Shown: positions 28,765-36,451 of the stretch, piece after piece
How the letters are laid out: every line of letters begins with the position of its first letter
Numbering within the stretch: position 1 is the first letter of the stretch
Origin: Hyphomicrobiaceae bacterium
Lineage (GTDB): Bacteria > Pseudomonadota > Alphaproteobacteria > Rhizobiales > Hyphomicrobiaceae
Direction: 5' to 3'
Assembly (NCBI GenBank): GCA_022844225.1
Contig: JALHMC010000007.1
Coordinates: 62,001 to 126,000, forward strand
Length of the DNA stretch: 64,000 nt
Position numbers and translations under genes: made by a program
Notes under the pieces: model-generated
Seen by the model: the letters and a program-made list of their open reading frames with translations, nothing else
What the model was told of the DNA's origin: nothing
Database searches by the model: none

Positions 28765-29658
28765 TCAGCTGCGCTGTCTCGGATCAAGGATGTCGCGCAC
28801 AGCGTCACCCAAAAGGTTGGTGCCAAATACCACGAGACTGATTGCGAGCCCCGGGAAGATGACCAGCCAGGGTGCCGTGCGCACGTACTCGGCAGCGGAT
28901 TCGGACAGCATGCGGCCCCATGACGGATGGGGCTCGGGGACGCCGAGGCCGAGGAAGGACAGTGACGCCTCAGTGAGGATCGCAGAGCCGAGCTGAGCGG
29001 TGCCGAGCACGATGAGCGGTGCAATCGTGTTCGGGAGGACGTGGCGGAAGGCGATCTTGGTCTCGCTCATGCCGACCGCCTTCGCGGCCTCGACATATGG
29101 CATCTCGCGCAACGCCAGCACGTTCGAGCGGATCACGCGCGCTACGTGCGGCACGATCGGTATCGAGATCGCGATGATGGTGTTGGACAGAGACGGTCCG
29201 AGCGAAGCCGCCATCAGCAGGGCCATCACCAGGAGCGGCAGAGCCTGCATAATGTCGATGAAACGTTGCGTTATCAGATCGAGCCAGCCGCCATAGTAGC
29301 CGGAAAGCAGACCGATGATCACCCCGAAGAAACAACCGACCACCGTTGAGCCGATGCCCACGATCAACGAGATGCGCGCTCCGTAGACGATACGTGCCCA
29401 CATATCCCGGCCCATGAAATCGGCGCCGAGAAGGTGCTCTCCGCCCGGCTTTGCAAGCGAGGTGCGAGGGTTTGTGGACGTCGGATCGAAACTCGTGAAG
29501 AGCGGAGCAAAAATCGCGATCACGACAAACGCGATCACGATCAAGAGGCCGGCCGCACCGAGCGGATAGCGGCGGGCATAGTACGTGAAGCGCGTCCAGG
29601 AGCTGTTAATGTTGGCTCCAGCGCGGTTCAGCTCGGCCTGATGGTCAACGGTTGCCAT
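28765..29658 (-). CDS. ABC transporter permease (DppC/OppC-like)
   Basis: Inner-membrane permease, 297 residues, six hydrophobic helices, with an N-terminal soluble lead and first helix [20 protein letters not shown]. The DppC pattern [24 protein letters not shown] and the coupling motif [21 protein letters not shown] are clear. It lies between the DppB-like permease (21 bases upstream) and the first ATPase. Confidence 0.92.
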   Translation of the reverse strand: MATVDHQAELNRAGANINSSWTRFTYYARRYPLGAAGLLIVIAFVVIAIFAPLFTSFDPTSTNPRTSLAKPGGEHLLGADFMGRDMWARIVYGARISLIVGIGSTVVGCFFGVIIGLLSGYYGGWLDLITQRFIDIMQALPLLVMALLMAASLGPSLSNTIIAISIPIVPHVARVIRSNVLALREMPYVEAAKAVGMSETKIAFRHVLPNTIAPLIVLGTAQLGSAILTEASLSFLGLGVPEPHPSWGRMLSESAAEYVRTAPWLVIFPGLAISLVVFGTNLLGDAVRDILDPRQRS

Positions 29659-29679
29659 AACGGTTCTCCGACGCGAGCC

Positions 29680-30669
29680 TTAGTCTTCGTACTTGATGCG
29701 TGGATCGAGCACGACGTAGGCCATGTCGACCAGAAAGTTTACGACCACTGTGACGACCGCAATGAACATGACGAGGTTCTGGACGATCGGGTAATCGCGC
29801 CAGCGGATCGCTTCGACCAGAAAACGGGCCACTCCGGGGATATTGAATACGGTCTCCGTGACGATCAGGCCGCCAATCAGGAATGCCGCCTCAATGCCGA
29901 TGATCGTGATGACCGGGAGCACGGCATTACGGAGCGCGTGATTGTAATTGACGGACGCATTCGAGGCGCCCTTGGCACGGGCCGTGCGGATATAGTCCTG
30001 TCGCAAGACTTCAAGCATGGACGAGCGGGTGAGGCGCATGATGAGCGCCGACGCTCGGAAGCCGACCGCCAGAGCCGGAATGCTCAGCAGGCCCACCTCA
30101 TGCCAGAAGCTCGACGGCTTGTCGGTGTAGATCGGTATCCAACCGAAATAATGCACGAAACCCATCAGGATCAGCAGGCCGAGCCAGAACGACGGTAGCG
30201 ACAATCCACTGAGACTGACGACGCGGAGCACATAGTCGAGCGCTGAGTCCTGCTTGACTGCCGAGATCACACCGAGCGGCACACCGATCACGACGGAGAA
30301 AAAGAGCGCGAGTCCGGCGAGCTTCGCAGTGACTGGAATGCGCGGCAGAATCTCGTCGATGGCAGGCTTTTCGGAGACGTAAGCATAGCCCAGGTCACCC
30401 GTGAGCAACCCCTTAATCCAAGACCAGTATTGCACGATGATCGGTTGATCTAGCCCGAGCTCGGCCTCGAGCCGCGCCTTGTCGGCCGGGTTGACCATGC
30501 CGGCGGCGTCGAAAAGGATATCGCTGATGTTGCCGGGAACGAGCCGGAGCATCACGAAGATCAGGATCGACATCCCGAACAAAGTCAGGATCATCAACAG
30601 GAAACGACGGATCAAGTAAGCGGCCACCGCCCGCACTCCCTTAGAGACAGCGTTTCCAGGAAGCCTCAT
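29680..30669 (-). CDS. ABC transporter permease (DppB/OppB-like)
   Basis: Inner-membrane permease, 329 residues. Hallmarks are AYLIRRFLLMILTLFGMSILIFVMLRLVPG at the first helix (N-terminal TM_PBP1 region), ELGLDQPIIVQYWSWIKGLLTGDLGYAY, and the coupling motif YIRTARAKGASNASVNYNHALRN. It follows the nearer solute-binding protein gene after a 125-base gap holding a strong hairpin. Confidence 0.92.
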   Translation of the reverse strand: MRLPGNAVSKGVRAVAAYLIRRFLLMILTLFGMSILIFVMLRLVPGNISDILFDAAGMVNPADKARLEAELGLDQPIIVQYWSWIKGLLTGDLGYAYVSEKPAIDEILPRIPVTAKLAGLALFFSVVIGVPLGVISAVKQDSALDYVLRVVSLSGLSLPSFWLGLLILMGFVHYFGWIPIYTDKPSSFWHEVGLLSIPALAVGFRASALIMRLTRSSMLEVLRQDYIRTARAKGASNASVNYNHALRNAVLPVITIIGIEAAFLIGGLIVTETVFNIPGVARFLVEAIRWRDYPIVQNLVMFIAVVTVVVNFLVDMAYVVLDPRIKYED

Positions 30670-30740
30670 TCGAGGCTGTTCTTATTGAAGGCCGCAGAGT
30701 TGCCCTCTACCCGAGCCCGGCCTCCTTCGACGAGGCCATC

Positions 30741-30770
30741 GGGTAACGCGAAGGTCACTTCGCGTCACCC
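30741..30770 (-). promoter_or_regulatory. Stem-loop between binding-protein and permease genes
   Basis: Thirteen paired positions with one mismatch (8 perfect pairs next to a 4-base loop, extended by GGGT/ACCC), in the gap between the binding protein and the DppB-like permease. It is placed where ABC operons often carry a processing or attenuation hairpin. No T tract follows on the transcribed strand. Confidence 0.55.
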
Positions 30771-30794
30771 TGCTTCAGTGTTGTCCGGTTGGCG

Positions 30795-32390
30795 TCATTT
30801 GTCGAGCCAAACGTCTTCAAAACGCCAGTTGCTGTAGATGCCATTCTGGTGATGGACGAAGTTCTTCACGTAGGGCTGCCGGCAGGTTGCCGAGCGGTCG
30901 TGATAGATGATCGGACGCGCTACATCCTCGTTGATCATGTGCTCGATCTTCCAGACCAGTTCCTTGCGCTTCTGCAGGTCCGCCTCGGAAGACTGCTGTT
31001 CAATGAGCTTGTCGACCTCGGGATTGCAGTACTGAGTGTAGTTGCGCTCGGACTTGCAGGAGTAATTCTCGACGAAATTCACGTCCGGGTCGTCAGCGCC
31101 GACGCCCGTCAGGTTCATGCCCACCGCGTAATCGCGCCGGGCCACCTTGGCATGCCATTGAGACGTATCCACCACCTCGAGCTCACCTTCGATGAAAATC
31201 TTCTTGAGCTGATCGATGAGAATGACAGCAGGATCACGATAGATGGCGATATCGCGAGTCGACACCTTCACCTTGAGAGTCTTGTCGGCAGAGTATCCGA
31301 GATCGCTCATGATCTTGCGGGCTTCTGCCTGGTTCTTGGCGACGTCAGGCCCATACCCTGTCATCTTTTCCATAAGCTCCGTCGGCATTCCCCATTGCCC
31401 CTCGGGGCCCGGCAGCATGGCACCGCCCTTCTGGCCCTGCCCCTCGGTCAGAATGGTGATAAATGCATCGCGATCAATCGCCAGCGCCATAGCGCGTCGC
31501 ACCTGGGGGTTGTCGAATGGTGGCGCCTTCTCGTTCACGATCAGGTTGCGTGATACGTAGGCTGCATTCACATCGCAAAGCGCATCCGGAGCCTGAGACT
31601 TCACATCCTTCAGGAGGGGTATCGTGACGTCACCCGAGAACGTCATGTCAAATTCCTTGGCGACGAACGACAAGGTGCGCGTAGAGCGGCTGGAGATGAT
31701 CTTGAACTCGATGCGGTCAACGTAGGGCTTGCCCTTTTTGAAGTAGTCGGGGTTTTTAACGATCGTGATCGACTCGTTGCCCTTGAATTCAACGAACTTG
31801 AACGGTCCCGTGCCGATCGGCTTCGTGCGCATGGTGGCGGCATTCACGTGGCACGGATATATCGGCGAATAGCCGGATGCGAGCATCGAGAGCAGCGCCG
31901 GTTGCGATCTCTTGAGAACAAAGCTCGCCTCGAAGTCCCCGTTGACGGTCACGTCCTCGACGTTGTGATACCAGATTGCTCGGGGGTTCTTGCGCAGGCG
32001 ATCCTTGGACTTGCCCAACAGCAGGTCGAACGTGCACTTCACATCGGCAGCCGTGAATGGCTTGCCGTCGTGCCACTTGACGCCTTGCCTCAGCTTGAAC
32101 GTGAGCTTGGTTTTCTTGTCATCCCAGGACCAGCTCTCCGCGAGGTCCGGCACGATGCTTTCCGGCGCCATCAACGGCTTCTGCTGGTCGAATATGACCA
32201 GGTTATTGAACACACCCATCATCGGCATGTTGACCGAGACCGTCGCTTCCTCGTGGATCGACAACGAGGATGGATTGTCCCGATGCTGAACTTTGAACGT
32301 ACCACCGCTCTTCTGTGCAAAGGCGGGGCCGACGGCCCCAGCGGCGAGCAAACCGGCGACGGCCACGGCGAGCGTGGATCTTCTTGTCAT
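30795..32390 (-). CDS. Family-5 solute-binding protein, copy 1
   Basis: Periplasmic receptor (SBP_bac_5, DppA/OppA fold), 531 residues, with signal peptide MTRRSTLAVAVAGLLAAG ending AFA-Q. Family segments are LAESWSWDDKKTKLTFKL, QGVKWHDGKPFTAADV and PIGTGPFKFVEF. Very similar by eye throughout to the next gene upstream (GKSKDRLRKNPRAIWYHN versus GKAKDRWRKNPRAVWYHN), so they are tandem paralogues. The ATG has GGGAGG seven bases upstream. Ligand unknown; the adjacent hydrolase genes make a small nitrogen compound or peptide possible. Confidence 0.92.
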   Translation of the reverse strand: MTRRSTLAVAVAGLLAAGAVGPAFAQKSGGTFKVQHRDNPSSLSIHEEATVSVNMPMMGVFNNLVIFDQQKPLMAPESIVPDLAESWSWDDKKTKLTFKLRQGVKWHDGKPFTAADVKCTFDLLLGKSKDRLRKNPRAIWYHNVEDVTVNGDFEASFVLKRSQPALLSMLASGYSPIYPCHVNAATMRTKPIGTGPFKFVEFKGNESITIVKNPDYFKKGKPYVDRIEFKIISSRSTRTLSFVAKEFDMTFSGDVTIPLLKDVKSQAPDALCDVNAAYVSRNLIVNEKAPPFDNPQVRRAMALAIDRDAFITILTEGQGQKGGAMLPGPEGQWGMPTELMEKMTGYGPDVAKNQAEARKIMSDLGYSADKTLKVKVSTRDIAIYRDPAVILIDQLKKIFIEGELEVVDTSQWHAKVARRDYAVGMNLTGVGADDPDVNFVENYSCKSERNYTQYCNPEVDKLIEQQSSEADLQKRKELVWKIEHMINEDVARPIIYHDRSATCRQPYVKNFVHHQNGIYSNWRFEDVWLDK

Positions 32391-32410
32391 GAAACCTCCC
32401 AAGACAACAC

Positions 32411-32452
32411 GATCCGCCCCGTGCTCGCTCCCCGCGAGCAGCGGGACGGATC
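32411..32452 (-). promoter_or_regulatory. Long stem-loop between the two binding-protein genes
   Basis: The arms starting GATCCG and ending CGGATC pair over about 17 positions with one bulged C and one wobble or mismatch, around a GCTCGC-tcccc-GCGAGC tip. It lies upstream of copy 1 in the 144-base gap. Likely an mRNA-stabilising or processing structure, since no U run follows. Confidence 0.6.
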
Positions 32453-32534
32453 GATGATCGTGTACCGGATCAACGCTAGCGTCTTGGCACGTGATGATCA
32501 ACCGCCACGAGCCTCGTAAACTTACCGATCCGGG

Positions 32535-34133
32535 TTACTTGTCCAACCATACCTGCTCATACCGCGATCCGTTGTAGATCGAGTTGTGGTGGGGCACGAG
32601 CCCCTTGACGTGCGGATGCCAGCAGGTTGCGACGCGACCGTAGAAAATGATCGGGCGCGCGACGTCCTCGATCAGCTTCTTCTGGATATCGATGACCATG
32701 GCCTTGCGCTTCGCGGGGTCCGTCTCGCGTGATTGCGCGAAGATGGCCTTGTCGACCTCCTCGTTGCAATACTGGGTGTAGTTGCGCTCCGATTTGCAGG
32801 TGTAATTTTCGACGAGGTTCGAATCCGGATCATCCACGCCGACGCCCGTCAGGTTGAGACCAACGATATAATCCTTCCGCGCCACCTTCGCGTGCCAGAT
32901 CGACGTATCGACCACTTCCAATTCGCCAGCAATATGGATGCCCTTCAATTGGTCGATCAGGATGACCGCCGGATCGCGGTAGACGGCGATATCACGCGTG
33001 GAGACCTTGATTTGAAGAGGCTTCTCGGCCGTGTAACCTAGCCCTTCCATGATTTTGCGGGCTTCGTTGCGCGCCTTCTCGATGTCGGCGCCGCTGCCAT
33101 AACCCGGGATTTTCGCGAGATCCTCCTTCGAAATACCCCACTGGCCCTCGGGCGGAGGCAACATGGCTCCAGCCTTATCGTTTTTGCCCTCGCTCAGGAT
33201 TGTGATGAAGGCGTCCCGATCGATTGCCATGTCCATCGCCTGCCGGACCTTTGGATTGTCGAACGGTGCCTTCTCCCGATTGACGATCAGGTTGGTCGAC
33301 ACATTCGAAGGATGCAGATCGCAGATGGCGTTCGGTGCCGTCGCCTTGATGTCCTTCAGCAAAGGCACCACGACGTCGTTTGGAAACGTGACATCGTGCT
33401 CGCCCGCCGAGAACGCAAGCATTCGTGTCGAGCGACTTGGAATGATGGTCCACTCGATCGCATCGAGGTAGGGCAAACCCTTCTTGAAATAGTCCGGGTT
33501 CTTGACGAACCTCATTTTCTCGTTGCGCTTCCATTCGGCGAACTTGAACGGACCGGTACCGATAGGGTCCGTCCGCATCGTTTGCGAGTTGACGTGACAC
33601 GGATAGATCGGCGTGTAACCGGACGCCAGGAGGTTGATGAAGCCGGGTTGCGGATTGGCGAGTACCAAAGTCGCCTCGTTCGGCCCGTTTACGGTTACGT
33701 CCTGCAGATTGTGATACCAGACAGCCCTGGGATTCTTGCGCCAGCGATCCTTTGCCTTGCCCAGAACGAGATCAAACGTGCACTTGACGTCAGCCGAGGT
33801 GAAGGGCTTGCCGTCGTGCCACTTGACGCCCTCGTGCAGTTTGAACGTGAGCTTCGTCTTGGTGGCATCCCATTCCCAGCTCTTGGCGAGATCCGGAACG
33901 ATCGTCTCCGCGCTGTTGATGTGCTTAGTCTGATCGAACATCACAAGGTTGTTGAAGACGCCCATGAATGGCTCGGTGACCGAGTTCGTGGCCTCCTCGT
34001 GGATGGAGCCGGACGGCGCATTGTCTCGATGGATCATTTTCAGAGTTCCGCCGGATTTCTGCGCCATTGCAGGTACGCCAGCGGTCGTCGCGGCGAGAAC
34101 AGCCACGACGGTCGATACGACGAGCGATTTCAC
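32535..34133 (-). CDS. Family-5 solute-binding protein, copy 2
   Basis: Second periplasmic SBP_bac_5 receptor, 532 residues, signal peptide ending VPAMA-QKSGG. Domain segments are DLAKSWEWDATKTKLTFKL, EGVKWHDGKPFTSADV, PIGTGPFKFAEWKRNE and a near-identical C-terminal KNFV/KGLV-HHN-IY region to copy 1. The GTG start is preferred because GGGAGGAGGA precedes it at ideal spacing; an upstream TTG exists. The two copies share one set of permeases and ATPases, so they probably widen the ligand range. Confidence 0.92.
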   Translation of the reverse strand: MKSLVVSTVVAVLAATTAGVPAMAQKSGGTLKMIHRDNAPSGSIHEEATNSVTEPFMGVFNNLVMFDQTKHINSAETIVPDLAKSWEWDATKTKLTFKLHEGVKWHDGKPFTSADVKCTFDLVLGKAKDRWRKNPRAVWYHNLQDVTVNGPNEATLVLANPQPGFINLLASGYTPIYPCHVNSQTMRTDPIGTGPFKFAEWKRNEKMRFVKNPDYFKKGLPYLDAIEWTIIPSRSTRMLAFSAGEHDVTFPNDVVVPLLKDIKATAPNAICDLHPSNVSTNLIVNREKAPFDNPKVRQAMDMAIDRDAFITILSEGKNDKAGAMLPPPEGQWGISKEDLAKIPGYGSGADIEKARNEARKIMEGLGYTAEKPLQIKVSTRDIAVYRDPAVILIDQLKGIHIAGELEVVDTSIWHAKVARKDYIVGLNLTGVGVDDPDSNLVENYTCKSERNYTQYCNEEVDKAIFAQSRETDPAKRKAMVIDIQKKLIEDVARPIIFYGRVATCWHPHVKGLVPHHNSIYNGSRYEQVWLDK

Positions 34134-34320
34134 GATCGTCCTCCTCCCATTTTTGACCAAGCCGATCCTGCTGGAGCACCGGCGACGGAAACGTGGTGGT
34201 TTTTCCCACCATCCTTTTCATGGGAGAGGTTATTCACACATGCGGGGCAAATCAACCCTGATTTGCCCCACTTAAAATGCTGCATTTGCGAGATGGGCCC
34301 CGGCGTCTTGCCGGTGCTCT
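34134..34320 (-). other. Gap between CMD-family gene and binding protein copy 2
   Basis: A 187-base non-coding stretch that splits the hydrolase genes from the transporter genes. It contains the hairpin listed separately and a second weaker one around 34195-34213 (GGTGG...CCACC). A separate promoter for the transporter genes could lie here, but I cannot identify one. Confidence 0.4.
34244..34269 (-). terminator. Perfect 11-bp hairpin after the hydrolase genes
   Basis: GGGGCAAATCA and its exact complement flank a 4-base loop. It sits 52 bases after the CMD-family stop and before the transporter genes. No T tract follows, so it may end only part of the transcripts, giving more hydrolase than transporter message or the reverse after processing. 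Confidence 0.55.
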
Positions 34321-34878
34321 CTAATACATCGGCTTTTTCAACGGGAACTTGTCGAGATAGGGCTGGTATTCTGGCTCGACGTCGATCCGCATCGTGCCGA
34401 GATAACGCACGACGGCATTGTAGAATGCCATCGTGATGACGAGGTCGGTCAGACACTCGTTATCGAAGCTCTCCTTGAGACGTCCAAAGGTGGTGTCAGA
34501 AACGGCGAGATCAAACGTCATTTCGCGCGCCGCTTCGACGATCAAGCGAGCAACCGGCTCGAGCGAGCCCACATTGCCGTCGCAGGCCGCGATAACGCCA
34601 CGGATATCGTCCTCGCTCACTCCAAACTCCTGGCCGATCTTGACGTGGTGCGACCACTCGTATGGCGCCTGCGTCAGCCAGCCCACGGCGAGGATCGCGA
34701 TTTCGCGCAATCGCGGGTCCAGGCGGCTCTTATGACGAATGAAGCCGCCGAGGCCCTGAAAGGCTCGCGCCGCATTCGGGCTGTGGACCATGCACTTGAA
34801 GAGGGTGATCTCTCGCTTGAGGAGATCCTGGTTCTCGGGTGCGAGCGCGGACTTATCCAGATAGGGGAGGCGGGCCAT
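34321..34878 (-). CDS. Carboxymuconolactone decarboxylase (CMD) family protein
   Basis: An all-helical 185-residue protein of the CMD/AhpD-like fold: LDPRLREIAILAVGWLTQAPYEWSHHVKIGQEFGVSEDDI region and NECLTDLVITMAFYNAVVRYLGT. The EWSHH site lacks the AhpD CxxC, so it is not a peroxidase-type member. It follows the cobalt-type hydrolase alpha-like gene by 16 bases and belongs to that unit. Its task there is unknown; an accessory or product-processing role is possible. Confidence 0.85.
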   Translation of the reverse strand: MARLPYLDKSALAPENQDLLKREITLFKCMVHSPNAARAFQGLGGFIRHKSRLDPRLREIAILAVGWLTQAPYEWSHHVKIGQEFGVSEDDIRGVIAACDGNVGSLEPVARLIVEAAREMTFDLAVSDTTFGRLKESFDNECLTDLVITMAFYNAVVRYLGTMRIDVEPEYQPYLDKFPLKKPMY

Positions 34879-34894
34879 CGGTCGTCCTGTACTC

Positions 34895-35584
34895 TTATGC
34901 GATCCGGATTGGTGACTTGGCGATCGACGTCCCGATCATGGAGTCGCGGGTCACGAGTGTCGCGAGCTGCTCTTCGCTCCAGGTGCTGGTGCCTTCCGGG
35001 CGAACCGGTAGCACCAAGAACCGGCAATCAGCCGTCGAGTCGACGACACGGACCTCGACTGTGTCGGGCAGATCGGTGCCAAACTCAGCGAGCACCGCGC
35101 GTGGTTCGCGTACGGCACGGGAGCGGTACTCGCGCGACTTGTACCAGAGCGGCGGCAGGCCCAGGATCGGACGCGGATAGCATGAGCAAAGCGTGCACAC
35201 GATCATGTGATGCAGCTTCGGTGTGTTCTCGAGCACCACTAACTTGAGGCCGGGCACCTCGAGGCCGAGTTCACCAACTCCTGCGTTGCCATCGGCCAGC
35301 AATCGGGCCTTGAAGTCGGGATCGAACCAAGCCTTGGCAACCACGCGCGCGCCCATTTCCGGACACTTTCCGTCCCATTCCTCGATTTTGTCCTGAATTT
35401 CTCGCGCCGTGATGATCTCTTTCTCGATCATCAGTTCACGCAGCGCGATCTCGAGGAATTCCCAATCCTCCGAAGGTTCCTTGATGTCTGGCTGGAACGG
35501 ACCGTGATCGTGGGGATGGTCGTGGCCATGCTCGTGAGCGTGGTCGTGACCGTGGCCATCGTGACTATGGTCGTCGTGGGTCAT
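34895..35584 (-). CDS. Thiocyanate hydrolase gamma / cobalt nitrile hydratase alpha-like subunit with His-rich N-terminus
   Basis: Metal-carrying subunit, 229 residues. The active-site motif VCTLCSCYPRPILGLPP has the CTLCSC form of cobalt enzymes, in which two cysteines are oxidised. Downstream REYRSRAVREPRAVLAEFG, VRVVDSTADCRFLVLP and RPEGT...LVTRDSMIG also fit. The first ~28 residues are almost only His, Asp and Gly (MTHDDHSHDGHGHDHAHEH...), a probable metal-binding tail absent from most relatives. ATG overlaps the upstream gene's stop by 4 bases; GGAGGAGCG ribosome site. Confidence 0.88.
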   Translation of the reverse strand: MTHDDHSHDGHGHDHAHEHGHDHPHDHGPFQPDIKEPSEDWEFLEIALRELMIEKEIITAREIQDKIEEWDGKCPEMGARVVAKAWFDPDFKARLLADGNAGVGELGLEVPGLKLVVLENTPKLHHMIVCTLCSCYPRPILGLPPLWYKSREYRSRAVREPRAVLAEFGTDLPDTVEVRVVDSTADCRFLVLPVRPEGTSTWSEEQLATLVTRDSMIGTSIAKSPIRIA

Positions 35585-35889
35585 GACTCGCTCCTCCGGG
35601 CCGTATCCGGCTCCAACCAATGCTCGTAAATCTCGGCGACGACCGTGTCGCCCTTGGCATAGGCGCCACTGCCGCCCCAAACCTCATCCATGGCGAACTG
35701 CACCCAATAGTTCGTCTTGCGCGGCCATCCGGGCTTGCCATAGGCCAGCTGCTCGGGGTTCGGCCACGGACCGAATTCACGAAGGATGACGCCGCGCTTG
35801 CCTCGCAGATAAGTGGGCGTCCGGACATGGCCCGCAGGGTTGTCCGTCCTGACGATCACGCAGTCGCCCGTCTTGAAACGCGCGCTCAT
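35581..35889 (-). CDS. Thiocyanate hydrolase alpha-like subunit (C-terminal half of nitrile hydratase beta)
   Basis: A 102-residue SH3-like barrel subunit. GDCVIVRTDNPAGHVRTPTYLRGKRGVI and a closing TVVAEIYEHWLEP match the C-terminal half of nitrile hydratase beta. In two-subunit nitrile hydratases this is fused to the N-terminal half; here it is separate, as in thiocyanate hydrolase. Its ATG overlaps the upstream N-half gene by 4 bases, and its stop overlaps the downstream gene by 4 bases. Confidence 0.87.
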   Translation of the reverse strand: MSARFKTGDCVIVRTDNPAGHVRTPTYLRGKRGVILREFGPWPNPEQLAYGKPGWPRKTNYWVQFAMDEVWGGSGAYAKGDTVVAEIYEHWLEPDTARRSES

Positions 35890-36308
35890 GGCGACGTCCC
35901 CTTCTTCTTTCTGGGCGCGGATTTCGACTTCATGCTGGATTTCGCTTTCGGCTTGGACTGCCGCTTGCTCGGACCCTCGACCTGCACACTGTGACGTGCT
36001 TTGACTTCTTCGAACTTGGTCTGGATCTCGGCATCCGTGAGGACGCCCTTTTCCACGAGCAAGCTGCGCATCGCGAGGCACCACTTCTGGTAGTAGCTGC
36101 TGTCCCGGTACGTCTCGGGCGTCAAACTCTCGATCGTGCGGCGATTCTCATCGGTGACCCAGAACGCCCGCGGCTTCTGGCGGAGCAGCTGCATCATGGC
36201 ATCGATACGGCGTTCGACCAGCGTCGGGGTGTGCTCGTGGGTGTCGACTGGGCCAGCCGGATCGCCGCCCATATCGTGTGGTTTGCGGGTTGGTTCGGTC
36301 GTTGCCAT
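35886..36308 (-). CDS. Thiocyanate hydrolase beta-like subunit (N-terminal half of nitrile hydratase beta)
   Basis: A 140-residue subunit. The start contains HDMGGDPAGPV (the HDxGG motif of nitrile hydratase beta) and the centre PTLVERRIDAMMQLL, then YRDSSYYQKWCLAMRSLLVEKGVLTDAEI. The C-terminal ~30 residues are a Lys/Ser/Pro-rich basic tail (KRQSKPKAKSSMKSK...RKKKG), an unusual extension. Gene order N-half, C-half, metal subunit equals scnB-scnA-scnC of Thiobacillus. First gene of the block; start with GGGAG nearby. Three-subunit nitrile hydratases of the toyocamycin type are the alternative. Confidence 0.85.
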   Translation of the reverse strand: MATTEPTRKPHDMGGDPAGPVDTHEHTPTLVERRIDAMMQLLRQKPRAFWVTDENRRTIESLTPETYRDSSYYQKWCLAMRSLLVEKGVLTDAEIQTKFEEVKARHSVQVEGPSKRQSKPKAKSSMKSKSAPRKKKGTSP

Positions 36309-36451
36309 CCAGGGCTCCCTTGGTTTGGGACATTCTGCGCCCCATAGAGGTTGTTTCGCAACCGGCAAGGCGGCATAGGCCGGCACTTGGCGTTCGGCGT
36401 GGCCGCCACTAGAACTCGTATTCAGACCCACTTGCCGGATGGACCAAGCTG

